Position numbers and translations under genes: made by a program
The notes under the pieces: generated by a model
The model's input: only the letters and a program-made list of their open reading frames with translations
The model's database searches: none
Told to the model about the DNA's origin: nothing
Part shown: one piece after another, positions 8,823 through 17,178 of the stretch
Position numbering within the stretch: position 1 is the stretch's first letter
Layout: every line of letters starts with the position of its first letter
Source: Thermotogaceae bacterium
Lineage (GTDB): Bacteria > Thermotogota > Thermotogae > Thermotogales > Thermotogaceae
Length of the DNA stretch: 64,000 bases
Direction: 5' to 3'
Assembly: GCA_027077795.1 (NCBI GenBank)
Contig: JALWTT010000002.1
Location: forward strand, 29,775-93,774

Positions 8823-9827
8823 TTAAGAATATCTAATTCGTGGGTCAAAAAGTGGATAAATGAAATCTAATACAAGGGTACCCAAAGATACTGCCACAAT
8901 TGAGAACAAAACTATCCCTATTATTAAGTTATAGTCACTCGACATTATTGCCGAATACAAAGTTCCTCCTAAACCAGGATATGAAAACACAATTTCCGTT
9001 ATTAGCGCTCCACCAAAAATCCTCCCCAGAGATAATGATAGGCTTGTTACCTGTGGAAGAAGAGCATTTCTGAATACATACCTGAAGATGATCTTGTGGT
9101 TTGAAATCCCTCCATATTTTGCGTAAATTACGAAGTCCTCATTGGTAACACCAGTTGAAATAATTTTCATACTTTGAAACCACATTGTCGTTTGCAGAAG
9201 TATCATACTCAGTGCAGGAAGAGTAGCATGCTTCAGTACATCTATGATAAATGACAAATTAAATCCTGGCATCATACCTACACTATATGCGCCTTGAGAA
9301 GGAAAAGCCGGTATTAAATAAGAGAAAAGTACTAGGAAAATGAAAGCAAGTATGTAATAGGGAATGGGGCGTATTATCATGAAAATTAGATCAAGCAGTT
9401 TCATCGCAGTTGGGAGTTTTTTCGAGTAATAACCTGCTATTACCCCCAAAATATTGCCAATTGTCCAGGAAACTAGAATAACTACTCCTAATAAACCAAC
9501 TGTCCAGAAAACAGATTCCTTTATTATAGAAGAAACAGGTGTTGGAAAGAAGCTTAAAGAGGGCCCAAAGTTAAGGGTGATTAACCTCCTCCACGTTTGA
9601 AAATACTGACTTAAAATACTACCTTCAAGCCCATACATTTCTCGGAGAGACTTTATCATCTTCTCTACATCACTTGGATCCAAAAAAGTCCCGGTAGATG
9701 TTATCTGGGCTATGGTTTTTTCAACGGGGTCACTTGGCATCATCCTAACAATGATAAAAACAAGTGTTACGCTTAAAAACACCACTATGAGAAATTGCAG
9801 AAATCTTGTGAGAAAATATTTTACCAT
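8823..9827 (-). CDS. ABC transporter permease (OppB-type)
   Basis: This 334-residue polytopic membrane protein of the DppB/OppB family has an N-terminal helix at about 8-28 followed by the typical periplasmic segment with RMMPSDPV. The C-terminal half carries the ATPase-contacting loop. The start is ATG at 9827 behind AAAGGAGG. It is separated from the upstream binding-protein gene by a 66-base spacer holding a strong hairpin, consistent with lower expression of the permease than of the binding protein. Confidence 0.9.
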   Translation of the reverse strand: MVKYFLTRFLQFLIVVFLSVTLVFIIVRMMPSDPVEKTIAQITSTGTFLDPSDVEKMIKSLREMYGLEGSILSQYFQTWRRLITLNFGPSLSFFPTPVSSIIKESVFWTVGLLGVVILVSWTIGNILGVIAGYYSKKLPTAMKLLDLIFMIIRPIPYYILAFIFLVLFSYLIPAFPSQGAYSVGMMPGFNLSFIIDVLKHATLPALSMILLQTTMWFQSMKIISTGVTNEDFVIYAKYGGISNHKIIFRYVFRNALLPQVTSLSLSLGRIFGGALITEIVFSYPGLGGTLYSAIMSSDYNLIIGIVLFSIVAVSLGTLVLDFIYPLFDPRIRYS

Positions 9828-9845
9828 ATACTTTTCCTCCTTTAT

Positions 9846-9873
9846 CCCAAGTGGGGAAACACCCCCACTTGGG
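9846..9873 (-). promoter_or_regulatory. Intercistronic stem-loop between binding protein and permease
   Basis: CCCAAGTGGGG and CCCCACTTGGG pair perfectly over 11 bp with a 6-base loop. On the transcribed strand no U-run follows, only the ribosome binding site of the permease gene. It is therefore more likely an mRNA-stabilising or partial-termination element than a full terminator. Such elements commonly raise the ratio of binding protein to membrane subunits in ABC operons. Confidence 0.7.
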
Positions 9874-9893
9874 AGAAGAAAGCTCTCTAATCA

Positions 9894-11765
9894 TTATTTT
9901 TTCCCTGTCTGTTTCAAGAAAGGCATTTCAAATCCAAATGTAGGCCATGTGTGAACTGGCTGAATGTAGGGATTCTCTGCCGTTGACCAATTTGTCCAGT
10001 AATATTCGTCATAAAGGACCAGCCACGTGACTTGGAAGGCAGGTATCGTCGGCATTTCTTGTACGAGTACTTTCAACGCTTCCCTTCCTAAGTTGAGCGT
10101 TTCATTGGTGTTAAATGGTGAGGTTTTCTCCATCTTTTCTATGATTTCGTCCATCTCAGGATTTGACCATCTCGAATTATGGCCAGGATTGTATTCACCA
10201 ATTGGTCTTTGATATTTACTGGCAAATGGCTCAATAGTTCTGTAAAGGTCTATATTGCCCCCCCAAGGTTCAACAGCAGGCCAGTTGGAAGAAGCATCAA
10301 ATCTACCGTACTTATAAATAGAGTGGTTTTTATTGGGCCTTATGTCTACTTGTATTCCAAACTTTTGCCACTGTTGTGCAATGGCAGTTGGGACACGGTT
10401 ATCAGCTCTGTTAGGATCAGCATTTACAAATACCTCAATTTTCCATGGTTGTCCATTTGGTAACAGCCACTGGCCCTTCTCATTTCTCTTAAAGCCATGT
10501 TTTTCTAGCAACTTCGCCGCCACATCAGGTGCATACTTCCACCATCCGATGCCGAAGAGCTTTTCCAGCTCTTCCCGAGAATCTGGAACACTATATCCCT
10601 TCTCCTTAGCAAGTTTGGCTAGTTTTTCTGGAATAGTGGGATCAAATGGTTTGAACTTTTCTCCATTACCTATTTGAAGTTCGAAGTTCTCTAAGAAACT
10701 CTTTAGAGGTTCATAGTAGTATTTCATATAAAGAGGTGTTGGCGGAACATGGAGGGGAGCCAAACGCACTGCCCCATTTAAAACCAGATCTGCCACTTCA
10801 ACTATGTTTACAGAGAGTGTCAATGCCCATCTAACGTCCCGAATGTTGAAAGGAAATTTAGCTGTGTTAAGAGTTATGCCAGCAACTGTTGGTTCCACAA
10901 ATGAACCCCATGGAAAGTCTTTTCTAAAAGATCTGACAGTAGGAATTTTTAAAACGGATCTGAGGAGTTCCAGTGAGAAAGTGTATGCAACATCTAATTG
11001 ATGTTTTCTCATAGCAAGGACCATTTGCTCTGGAGAGTTATAAGCTTGGAAAAGGATATAACGAGGTTTCGGCATACCGTAAAGCACTCCAACGGGAGTT
11101 CTCTGCCAATCTTTTCTCCTCTCATATAAGAACCAATATCCAGCTGGGTCATAGGACTTCAGAATATAAGCACCGGTTCCTATTGGCGGATAGAATGAGA
11201 ATTTCACAGGATCACTTACTTTCTCAAATATGTGCTTGGGAAATGGCCTCCAGCAACCCCATCTATCGACAAAATAATAATGAAATCTCGGATTCGGCTT
11301 CTTCAAGTCAAATACTACGGTGTATCTGTCCAACGCCTTAACGTCTTTTACCCACTCTGATAGTTGGGTATGATAAGCCATCCCTTCGTGTTGAATCGTG
11401 AGTTTAACTGCATATACCACATCATCTGCGGTAAACTCAACCCCATCACTCCAATAGATACCTTTTCTTAGTTTCACAGTCATTGTTGTGAAATCACTAT
11501 TATAAATAGGCTTTGATTCTGCGAGAACGTTGATCACCTTTCCTCCTGCAGGGTCAACCATCCAGAGAGGGCGAAAGACGAGTTGATGAAGCCCTCTATC
11601 TGGATACCTCCATGAAGTTGTGAAAATGTTAGTATTCCCCGGGTTGGGAACTCTTCCATGAGCGTTCTGAACGATTAGCAAGTCTGACCTTGGTACACCG
11701 GCAACTAGTGCGAAAACTGAAAAAGCAACCAGTAAAGCAACAGAAACAAGCACTTTTCTCGCCAT
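9894..11765 (-). CDS. ABC transporter solute-binding protein, family 5 (copy 2, complete)
   Basis: This complete 623-residue extracytoplasmic binding protein belongs to SBP_bac_5 (OppA-like). The signal peptide covers about residues 1-22 and lacks a lipobox cysteine. The mature part has the family hallmarks LRKGIYWSDGVEFTADDVVY and, late in the sequence, a GHNSRWSNPEMDEII segment. The start is ATG at 11765 behind GGGGAGGTG. It delivers ligand to the permease and ATPase genes that follow. Residues 1-488 are identical to the copy at the window's left edge. The ligand is probably a glucuronic-acid-containing oligosaccharide, inferred only from the co-transcribed GH2 and BNR genes. Confidence 0.93.
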   Translation of the reverse strand: MARKVLVSVALLVAFSVFALVAGVPRSDLLIVQNAHGRVPNPGNTNIFTTSWRYPDRGLHQLVFRPLWMVDPAGGKVINVLAESKPIYNSDFTTMTVKLRKGIYWSDGVEFTADDVVYAVKLTIQHEGMAYHTQLSEWVKDVKALDRYTVVFDLKKPNPRFHYYFVDRWGCWRPFPKHIFEKVSDPVKFSFYPPIGTGAYILKSYDPAGYWFLYERRKDWQRTPVGVLYGMPKPRYILFQAYNSPEQMVLAMRKHQLDVAYTFSLELLRSVLKIPTVRSFRKDFPWGSFVEPTVAGITLNTAKFPFNIRDVRWALTLSVNIVEVADLVLNGAVRLAPLHVPPTPLYMKYYYEPLKSFLENFELQIGNGEKFKPFDPTIPEKLAKLAKEKGYSVPDSREELEKLFGIGWWKYAPDVAAKLLEKHGFKRNEKGQWLLPNGQPWKIEVFVNADPNRADNRVPTAIAQQWQKFGIQVDIRPNKNHSIYKYGRFDASSNWPAVEPWGGNIDLYRTIEPFASKYQRPIGEYNPGHNSRWSNPEMDEIIEKMEKTSPFNTNETLNLGREALKVLVQEMPTIPAFQVTWLVLYDEYYWTNWSTAENPYIQPVHTWPTFGFEMPFLKQTGKK

Positions 11766-11805
11766 AGTAAAACACCTCCCCTAAGTTAAGAATCTAAAAA
11801 ACCAC

Positions 11806-11833
11806 GTTAAAAATTCTTCCAAGCGTTTTTAAC
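11806..11833. promoter_or_regulatory. Inverted repeat between iolB-like and binding-protein genes (copy 2)
   Basis: This is the exact duplicate of the element at 1507-1534: GTTAAAAA, a 12-base spacer, then TTTTTAAC. It lies upstream of the full-length binding-protein gene. The same alternatives apply, operator or weak hairpin. Confidence 0.4.
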
Positions 11834-11883
11834 ATTTGATCTGAAAAACAGCTCACTTTTAGATATCTCCCTTCACCTGAGTT

Positions 11884-12696
11884 TTACCAATTTTTCACGG
11901 CTTGCTCCAATGCCTTTATCCAAGCATGATTGGGATCATCTCTAGGTATGAGAATCCTCCTTTCACCTGCCAAGGCCCAAAGGTAATAAACCTCGTATCC
12001 AGGAGCTGCCACAACCGGATGATATCCTTTGTCTATCTCCACGGTGAGCCCATCTCGAATCTTTATGACTTCGTTAACACTCCCATCATCTGTGTATATA
12101 AACTGTGCACCAAAACCATTCCTCGGGAAAACTCTGAAGTGATATACTTCCTCCATGTCACTCTCCTGCGGAATGTTGTCAACATCGTGCCTGTGTGGCG
12201 GATAAGATGACCAATTCCCTGGAGGGTTGAAAGTCTCCCCAACTAGCAGCATGTCAGCATCTATTTCCAGGGTTATGACATCGTGAACATGCCTCCTCCA
12301 GTTTAGCTGACCAACAACCCTGACCTTGACATCGTCAGGCCCCACGAAAACAACGTCGTGTTCCCCCTTAGAGGGAGCACTGATGACGGCTATCTCGGTA
12401 GGGTAGATAGCCTTCACGAAAACCTCCGAATCTCTTGGGACGTAAACTGCGTACGCCTTGGATGAGAATACATCCTTCCTTGGCCCTATCCTCTCTCTCA
12501 TCCCTTCTACCTCTATCTCAAAAAGCCCACTCAGAAGTAGTAAAGCGTATTCCCTGTTCCCGGAATTTAGCTTCCAGCTCTCAGATGCGTTTAAGCGCAA
12601 AATCCCAAAACCCAGGTGCTTCATGTCCCCACGCTTCACAATTTCCATGTATGTCCAATCCCCTTCAGGAAGTGGAATCGCTCTCAACTCGATCAC
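11884..12696 (-). CDS. iolB: IolB/KduI-family uronate isomerase (copy 2)
   Basis: Identical in sequence to the copy at 1585-2397: 270 residues with metal ligands His168, His170, a glutamate near 183 and His226. It is the promoter-proximal gene of the transport and glycosidase operon and starts with GTG at 12696. Being the first gene of an uptake operon fits a role in the first intracellular step after the sugar acid is released. Whether it isomerises glucuronate, a deoxy derivative or 5-deoxy-glucuronate cannot be decided from sequence. Confidence 0.87.
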   Translation of the reverse strand: MIELRAIPLPEGDWTYMEIVKRGDMKHLGFGILRLNASESWKLNSGNREYALLLLSGLFEIEVEGMRERIGPRKDVFSSKAYAVYVPRDSEVFVKAIYPTEIAVISAPSKGEHDVVFVGPDDVKVRVVGQLNWRRHVHDVITLEIDADMLLVGETFNPPGNWSSYPPHRHDVDNIPQESDMEEVYHFRVFPRNGFGAQFIYTDDGSVNEVIKIRDGLTVEIDKGYHPVVAAPGYEVYYLWALAGERRILIPRDDPNHAWIKALEQAVKNW

Positions 12697-12708
12697 CCCG
12701 TCTATAAA

Positions 12709-12725
12709 TTCGTATTCAATACAAA
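12709..12725. promoter_or_regulatory. Palindromic putative operator upstream of iolB-like gene (copy 2)
   Basis: This is the duplicate of the 17-bp palindrome TTCGTATTCAATACAAA. Here it lies just downstream of a TATAAT -10 box (12738-12743) and upstream of the GTG start at 12696. That is the position expected of an operator that blocks early transcription. Confidence 0.5.
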
Positions 12726-12737
12726 CATTATGCTATG

Positions 12738-12743
12738 ATTATA
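12738..12743 (-). promoter_or_regulatory. -10 box of the transporter operon
   Basis: The minus strand reads TATAAT here, 41 bases before the iolB-like start codon, leaving a leader of roughly 35 bases that contains the palindrome. No good -35 hexamer stands at 16-18 bases. In the left copy the equivalent position has diverged (CATAAT), so that promoter may be weaker. Confidence 0.55.
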
Positions 12744-12861
12744 GTAGCATATCAGGTAGTGATCTTTGCAAAAAATTTTTTCGCTAATTTTGGAGAAAAT
12801 CCCGGAATATCTCTGATTATTCGAGAAAACCTTTTCAAAATTCACAGAGGGAGGGGTTTTT

Positions 12862-13950
12862 GTGGAGGAAGTGCTGTGGAAAATTCAAAAAGTCAGGGAA
12901 CTCATGGAGGAGAAGTCTCTTTCCTCTTTTCTAATCACCAGGAATGATAATTTCTCGTGGATAACAGCTGGTGGCAGAGGCTGGGTGGTTTCTGGAAGTG
13001 ACTCTTCAGTTGCATGGGTGCTCGTGACGAATAATTCTGCCTATCTTGTTTCAAACAACATCGAATCGAGAAGGCTTCTGGAAAATGAAGTCAGCGAGGA
13101 TTTCAAGCTTCTGGAATACAAATGGTATGAGAGCCCGCTGGATGCTCTGAGGAAGTACATGGGGAAATTTCCAGCTTCTGATGGCACTGTTGAAGGCTTC
13201 CTGAATCTATCAGAAGACATTAAAAATATCAGAATGAGACTCAGTGAGTGGGAAATCAAAAGAGCAGAAAAAATCGGGACTGAGATTGAGGAGACATTTG
13301 AGGAGATTTTGAAAAGCTCCAATCCAAACATGACAGAGAGAGAACTGGCTGGACTTTTGAATCTCGAGTTTACAAAGAGAGGCTACGAGCTTCCAGTTCT
13401 TCTGGTCTTTTCGAATAGAACCAGAAATCTCTACAGGCATAACCTTCCAGGTGATGAGAAACTTGGGCAGTTCTTTTTTGCTTCAATCTGTGCAAGAAAG
13501 AGCGGACTGGTTCTCTCGATCACAAGATCTGTGGCATTCGGGAAAATCCCAGATGGTATAGAAGATCAACACATGCTGAACACAAAAATTGACGCTGAAA
13601 TTATATCAAAAACGGAAACTGGAAAAAGTTTGGGGGATATGTTCTTCAAGATAAGAGAGGTTTACATAAAATATGGGCAAGAAGCGGAGTTCGAGAAACA
13701 CCATCAAGGTGGAATAGCCGGGTACAACTCTAGAGAAGAAAAGGCGACTCCAGACTCTCCCATAATTTTGGAGCCTGGAATGCTGATAGCCTGGAATCCG
13801 ACGATAACCGGGACAAAATCCGAGGATACTTTTCTGCTCATGGAAGATGAGAGAGAGTTTCTGACGTTCACGAGGAACTCGAAATGGCCAAAGCTCAAGT
13901 TTGAAATAGAAGGCAAATTTGTGGAAAGGCCGGGGATAATGGTGCTATGA
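12862..13950 (+). CDS. Peptidase M24 (creatinase/aminopeptidase P)-like protein, probably metal-free
   Basis: This 362-residue protein has a creatinase-type N-terminal domain (about 1-135) and an M24 pita-bread domain (about 140-362). The start is GTG at 12862 behind GAGGGAGGGG. In active M24 enzymes two aspartates lie in the stretches that here read FFFASICARKSGLVLSITRS; both positions are Ser or other residues. A His (HHQGG) and a Glu (TKSEDTFLL) remain. The protein may therefore bind rather than cleave peptides, or use another chemistry. It is divergent from the transporter operon and its 3' end overlaps the ROK gene end by 6 bases. Confidence 0.75.
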   Translation: MEEVLWKIQKVRELMEEKSLSSFLITRNDNFSWITAGGRGWVVSGSDSSVAWVLVTNNSAYLVSNNIESRRLLENEVSEDFKLLEYKWYESPLDALRKYMGKFPASDGTVEGFLNLSEDIKNIRMRLSEWEIKRAEKIGTEIEETFEEILKSSNPNMTERELAGLLNLEFTKRGYELPVLLVFSNRTRNLYRHNLPGDEKLGQFFFASICARKSGLVLSITRSVAFGKIPDGIEDQHMLNTKIDAEIISKTETGKSLGDMFFKIREVYIKYGQEAEFEKHHQGGIAGYNSREEKATPDSPIILEPGMLIAWNPTITGTKSEDTFLLMEDEREFLTFTRNSKWPKLKFEIEGKFVERPGIMVL

Positions 13951-15108
13951 GCATACAGATTTGACGAAATCTTCTATGGCTATTGTGGAAGCTCCAAGAG
14001 CGGTTGAAAACTCGCCCAGGTTTGACATTACTATTTTTATCTTTCCTTTCAGTGGAGGAATAGTGTTGGTTTCAAACTCTGCTTTAAAAGCGGACTCCAT
14101 GAGGTTCCACGAATTCGATAGCCCACCACTTATGAGTATCATTTCGGGATCCAATATGTTCGCCGCGTATGCGAGAACCTTCCCGAGGTATTTTCCCGCG
14201 TTTTGAAAGACCTCTAAAGCGTCCTTGTCACCATTTTCCGCCCTCTCTGCAACCTTGTCAGCTCCGTATATGTCGCTCCAGGTTTCGCCAATCTTCTTGG
14301 TGTATTCTCTGACAATTCCCCACGCTGCCGAGACCGTCTCAAGACACCCTTTTTTTCCACACCTGCAAAGTTCTCCATCAGGGACGATGCTTATATGCCC
14401 TATTTCACCCGAGAAGTTGTGAGACCCCCTTATCAAGTGCCCTTCCGAGACAAAAGATGCCCCTATTCCAGGTCCTATGTTGACCAACAAAACGTTTGAA
14501 TAACCTTTTGCGTTTCCGTATTCCCTTTCTGCTATCATCATGAGCTTGACGTTATGCTCTATCGTCATCCTCTTTTTTATCCTCTTGGACAGAATTCTGA
14601 GAAGAGGGAATTCTTTCAAATCCAGGTTGGGAGAGTGTATCACAACACCAGATTTGTGGTCGACCATACCGGATATTCCAAAACCGATCTCAACTATCTT
14701 GTCCCAAACATCCTTCGCCACCTCTGAAATTTTCCTTCCCACTTGATCCACTAGGTTATCTTCTCCCTGAAGTGTGCGAAAAACCTTCTTTCTGAGAATC
14801 TCCCCACGCAGGTTTGTCAATATCACCCGACTGTTCAAGGTTCCTATGTCGTACCCAATCACCAGGAAATCCTCGGAGTTTATGTCAACCAGTATTCCTC
14901 TTCTTCCAACACCGTAACTCGACTTGGTTCCGACTTCCTTGAGCACACCAGTCTTTATGAAAAAAGATACGATTTCAGAGATCGTGGATTTCGTCAACCC
15001 GGTCATGCGAGAAAGATCCGCCCTAGAAATAGGACCGGAGTTCTTCACGGTTTCAAGAACTAGAAGGCGATTGCTCCTTCTCATCGATGTGTGCGATACC
15101 TTCTTCAA
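13945..15108 (-). CDS. ROK-family transcriptional regulator
   Basis: This protein of up to 387 residues has an N-terminal winged helix-turn-helix (about 24-62, ISRADLSRMTGLTKSTISEI) followed by a ROK sugar-binding domain. The ROK zinc motif is complete: His238 with Cys248, Cys250 and Cys255 (CRCGKKGC). It resembles XylR/NagC-type repressors released by a sugar. The start given is TTG at 15108; an internal ATG at 15084 is an alternative that keeps the helix-turn-helix. It is the nearest regulator to the uptake operon and the best local candidate for the palindromes there, but that link is inference. Confidence 0.88.
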   Translation of the reverse strand: MKKVSHTSMRRSNRLLVLETVKNSGPISRADLSRMTGLTKSTISEIVSFFIKTGVLKEVGTKSSYGVGRRGILVDINSEDFLVIGYDIGTLNSRVILTNLRGEILRKKVFRTLQGEDNLVDQVGRKISEVAKDVWDKIVEIGFGISGMVDHKSGVVIHSPNLDLKEFPLLRILSKRIKKRMTIEHNVKLMMIAEREYGNAKGYSNVLLVNIGPGIGASFVSEGHLIRGSHNFSGEIGHISIVPDGELCRCGKKGCLETVSAAWGIVREYTKKIGETWSDIYGADKVAERAENGDKDALEVFQNAGKYLGKVLAYAANILDPEMILISGGLSNSWNLMESAFKAEFETNTIPPLKGKIKIVMSNLGEFSTALGASTIAIEDFVKSVCS

Positions 15109-15126
15109 CTCACATCACCGCTTTAG

Positions 15127-15132
15127 ATTATA
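15127..15132 (-). promoter_or_regulatory. -10 box before the ROK regulator
   Basis: The minus strand reads TATAAT in the 37-base gap between the radical SAM gene and the ROK gene, 18 bases before the TTG start. No convincing -35 was found, so this is a candidate promoter only. Confidence 0.4.
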
Positions 15133-15145
15133 CAACACGTTGAAA

Positions 15146-16534
15146 TCACGCGCTGGAAGATTCAAGCAAAACTCGACCGGATGTTTTTTCGGATAAGCTT
15201 CTAGGACTCTTAACTCTGAGAAGCCTCCAGAAGTACGGAAGGCCTCTCCTGAACAGCATCTTCGGCGTTGTGTATATCTTGAAATAAGCCTTCACAAATT
15301 CCCTTCTGAGCTCTTCTGGCGTGAAGTTCGGGTGCTTAAAAACGAGATGAGTTCCGTCAAATAATCTCCAATCCTTTGTCAGAAGAAGAGGCTTGAGCTT
15401 CATGAAGAGCCTGGTTCCAGGGTAGGGTGTCAAAATGGAAAACTGAACGATGCTAGCACCGAGGGAAGAAAGCTTTTTCGCAAATTTTACAGTTTTCTTT
15501 ATACTATCTTTTGTGTCGCTTAGAGCTCCTAGTATAAAGCTTGCAAAAACATCTATTTTATACCTCTTCAAGAATCTCACAACTTCAAAAGCAATGTCAC
15601 TTTTTAGCTTCTTCTTGAACTCTTCCAAAGCTTTGTCGTTGGCACTCTCAAAACCTATGAAAAGCATCTTACATCCGGACTTTGCCATCGCCTCAACCAT
15701 ATCCTCGTGTCCCAGAAGCTCATCCGCTCTTGAGAAAGCCCACCAGCTTATCTTCAAATCGTTTTTTAATATCTGTTCTGATATCTCTGTGGCTCTTTTC
15801 GAATCCAAAGTGAAGTTATCATCGAAAAACACTATGGATTTGTAACCATACTTCTCTACGAGGATCTTCAGCTCTTCTATCGAGCTTTCAACGCTTCGTT
15901 TTCTCCAAATTCTTCCCATGAACTGAGAAGCAGAGCAGAACTCACAGTCAAAAGGGCAACCTCTAGATGTGATCATGCTGGTTGCCCTTTTTCCATCGAA
16001 CTTTATGACATATCTATCAAGGGGAAGCCCATCTCTATCTGGAAATGGAATGGAATCGAGATCTTTCACGAACCCATGAGGTTTCACCTTAACCACTCCA
16101 TCCTTCAGATATGCCACACCTTCAATATCCGGAAATCTCTCGCCACTCTTCAGGGATTCAACTAGTTTCAAGAAAGGGAACTCACCTTCCCCAAGAACTA
16201 CGTAGTCCGCTATCCCACCCTTTAGTATGTTGTGAATATCAAAAGTGGGGTGAGTTCCACCCATAACAACGGGAACCCCTTGACTTCTTGCTAGCTTTGC
16301 TATTCTAGAAGCCAGTGGAAATCTGACGGTGTCGCTGGACACCCCAACTACATCGTATTCTTTGAAGTTCACCACCTTGTAATCGAACCTTTCAGCGTTC
16401 ATGTCAACTATTTTCACATCATGGCCTGCTTCTTTCAGAACGGAACTTATGTAAGCGAGTCCCAGTGGTGGAAAAAACGCTCCAAGCCTGTAGTAATATC
16501 CTTCGTCTTTTGGGTTTATCAGAAGAATCTTCAT
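15146..16534 (-). CDS. B12-binding-domain radical SAM protein
   Basis: This 462-residue protein has an N-terminal cobalamin-binding-like domain (about 1-140, with a PFPLASRIAKLA region and GGTHPT at 93-98) and a radical SAM core. The iron-sulfur cysteines are Cys193, Cys197 and Cys200 (CPFDCEFC). ATG at 16534 was chosen because AAGGAGGTGC stands eight bases before it; the frame extends further upstream but without a ribosome binding site. The family includes methyltransferases and other modifying enzymes acting on lipids, cofactors or antibiotics. Neither substrate nor class can be inferred from the neighbours. A TATAAT box lies at 16560-16565. Confidence 0.85.
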   Translation of the reverse strand: MKILLINPKDEGYYYRLGAFFPPLGLAYISSVLKEAGHDVKIVDMNAERFDYKVVNFKEYDVVGVSSDTVRFPLASRIAKLARSQGVPVVMGGTHPTFDIHNILKGGIADYVVLGEGEFPFLKLVESLKSGERFPDIEGVAYLKDGVVKVKPHGFVKDLDSIPFPDRDGLPLDRYVIKFDGKRATSMITSRGCPFDCEFCSASQFMGRIWRKRSVESSIEELKILVEKYGYKSIVFFDDNFTLDSKRATEISEQILKNDLKISWWAFSRADELLGHEDMVEAMAKSGCKMLFIGFESANDKALEEFKKKLKSDIAFEVVRFLKRYKIDVFASFILGALSDTKDSIKKTVKFAKKLSSLGASIVQFSILTPYPGTRLFMKLKPLLLTKDWRLFDGTHLVFKHPNFTPEELRREFVKAYFKIYTTPKMLFRRGLPYFWRLLRVKSPRSLSEKTSGRVLLESSSA

Positions 16535-16559
16535 TTGCAAGCACCTCCTTCGCCGCTCA

Positions 16560-16565
16560 ATTATA
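16560..16565 (-). promoter_or_regulatory. -10 box of the radical SAM gene
   Basis: The minus strand reads TATAAT 26 bases before the ATG at 16534, in the divergent spacer shared with the nicotinamidase gene. The -35 region is poor. Confidence 0.45.
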
Positions 16566-16572
16566 CATCTTT

Positions 16573-16601
16573 TTATCAAATGCGTTTCAGTTTGATAGAA
16601 T
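16573..16601 (+). promoter_or_regulatory. Promoter of the nicotinamidase/NAPRTase operon
   Basis: TTATCA at 16573-16578 and TAGAAT at 16596-16601 are separated by 17 bases, a sigma-70-type arrangement. It lies 39 bases upstream of the ATG at 16641. Confidence 0.5.
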
Positions 16602-16640
16602 ACTTTGAGAAAACAAATGGTACAAAAAGGAGGGAAAGTA

Positions 16641-17165
16641 ATGAAAGCCCTTTTGATAATCGATCTTCAGAGGGATTTTGTAGACCCAGGAGGGGCTCTT
16701 TACTACAAAGGAGCTGAAAAGGTTGTGAACTATATAGTAAACCTTGTGGAGAAGTTCAAGAGCGAAAGCCTGCCGATAATAACCACCCAGGATTGGCACA
16801 GTGAAGATGACAGGGAGTTTCAGGTTTGGCCAAAGCACTGTATCGCCGAAAGCGAAGGGGCCCGTTTGACAGAAAAATTGGAAAAAGCGCTCAAAGGATA
16901 CGAGAAACATTATTCAATCAAGAAAACTAGGTTCAGTGCATTTTACAACACGAATTTTGATGATCTAATCGAGAAATTTGGAATAGACGAATTCGAAGTA
17001 GCTGGTGTTGTGACAAATATATGCGTAATGTTCACCGTGGAAGAGATAAGAAACAGGGATATTCCCGTGAGAGTCCATGAAAAAGGTGTGTCATCCTACG
17101 ATGAGGATCTCCACAAATTTGCCATAAGGCAGATGAGAGAAGTACTTGGAGCTGAAATTGTCTGA
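16641..17165 (+). CDS. pncA: Nicotinamidase / isochorismatase-family hydrolase
   Basis: This 174-residue cysteine hydrolase is expected to deamidate nicotinamide to nicotinate in NAD salvage. The catalytic Asp8 (IIDLQRDF), Lys94/95 and Cys128 (VVTNICVMF) are present, as are metal ligands Asp51, His53 and His66 (DWH, KHC). ATG at 16641 was preferred to an ATG 36 bases upstream because AAGGAGGG lies seven bases before it. The next gene encodes the enzyme that uses nicotinate, which makes the assignment strong. Confidence 0.9.
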   Translation: MKALLIIDLQRDFVDPGGALYYKGAEKVVNYIVNLVEKFKSESLPIITTQDWHSEDDREFQVWPKHCIAESEGARLTEKLEKALKGYEKHYSIKKTRFSAFYNTNFDDLIEKFGIDEFEVAGVVTNICVMFTVEEIRNRDIPVRVHEKGVSSYDEDLHKFAIRQMREVLGAEIV

Positions 17166-17178
17166 GGAGGTGGAGAAG

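Larger units (their letters stand above)
10300..12732. repeat. Right copy of the exact long direct repeat
   Basis: This is the second copy of the block at 1-2433. It lies inside an apparently complete transport operon. Its right edge falls 36 bases upstream of the iolB-like start codon, within the promoter region. The left edge of identity cannot be set here, because 10300 is simply the counterpart of the first base of the window. Exact identity over 2.4 kb, including intergenic DNA, means a very recent duplication, gene conversion or an assembly artefact. Confidence 0.95.
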
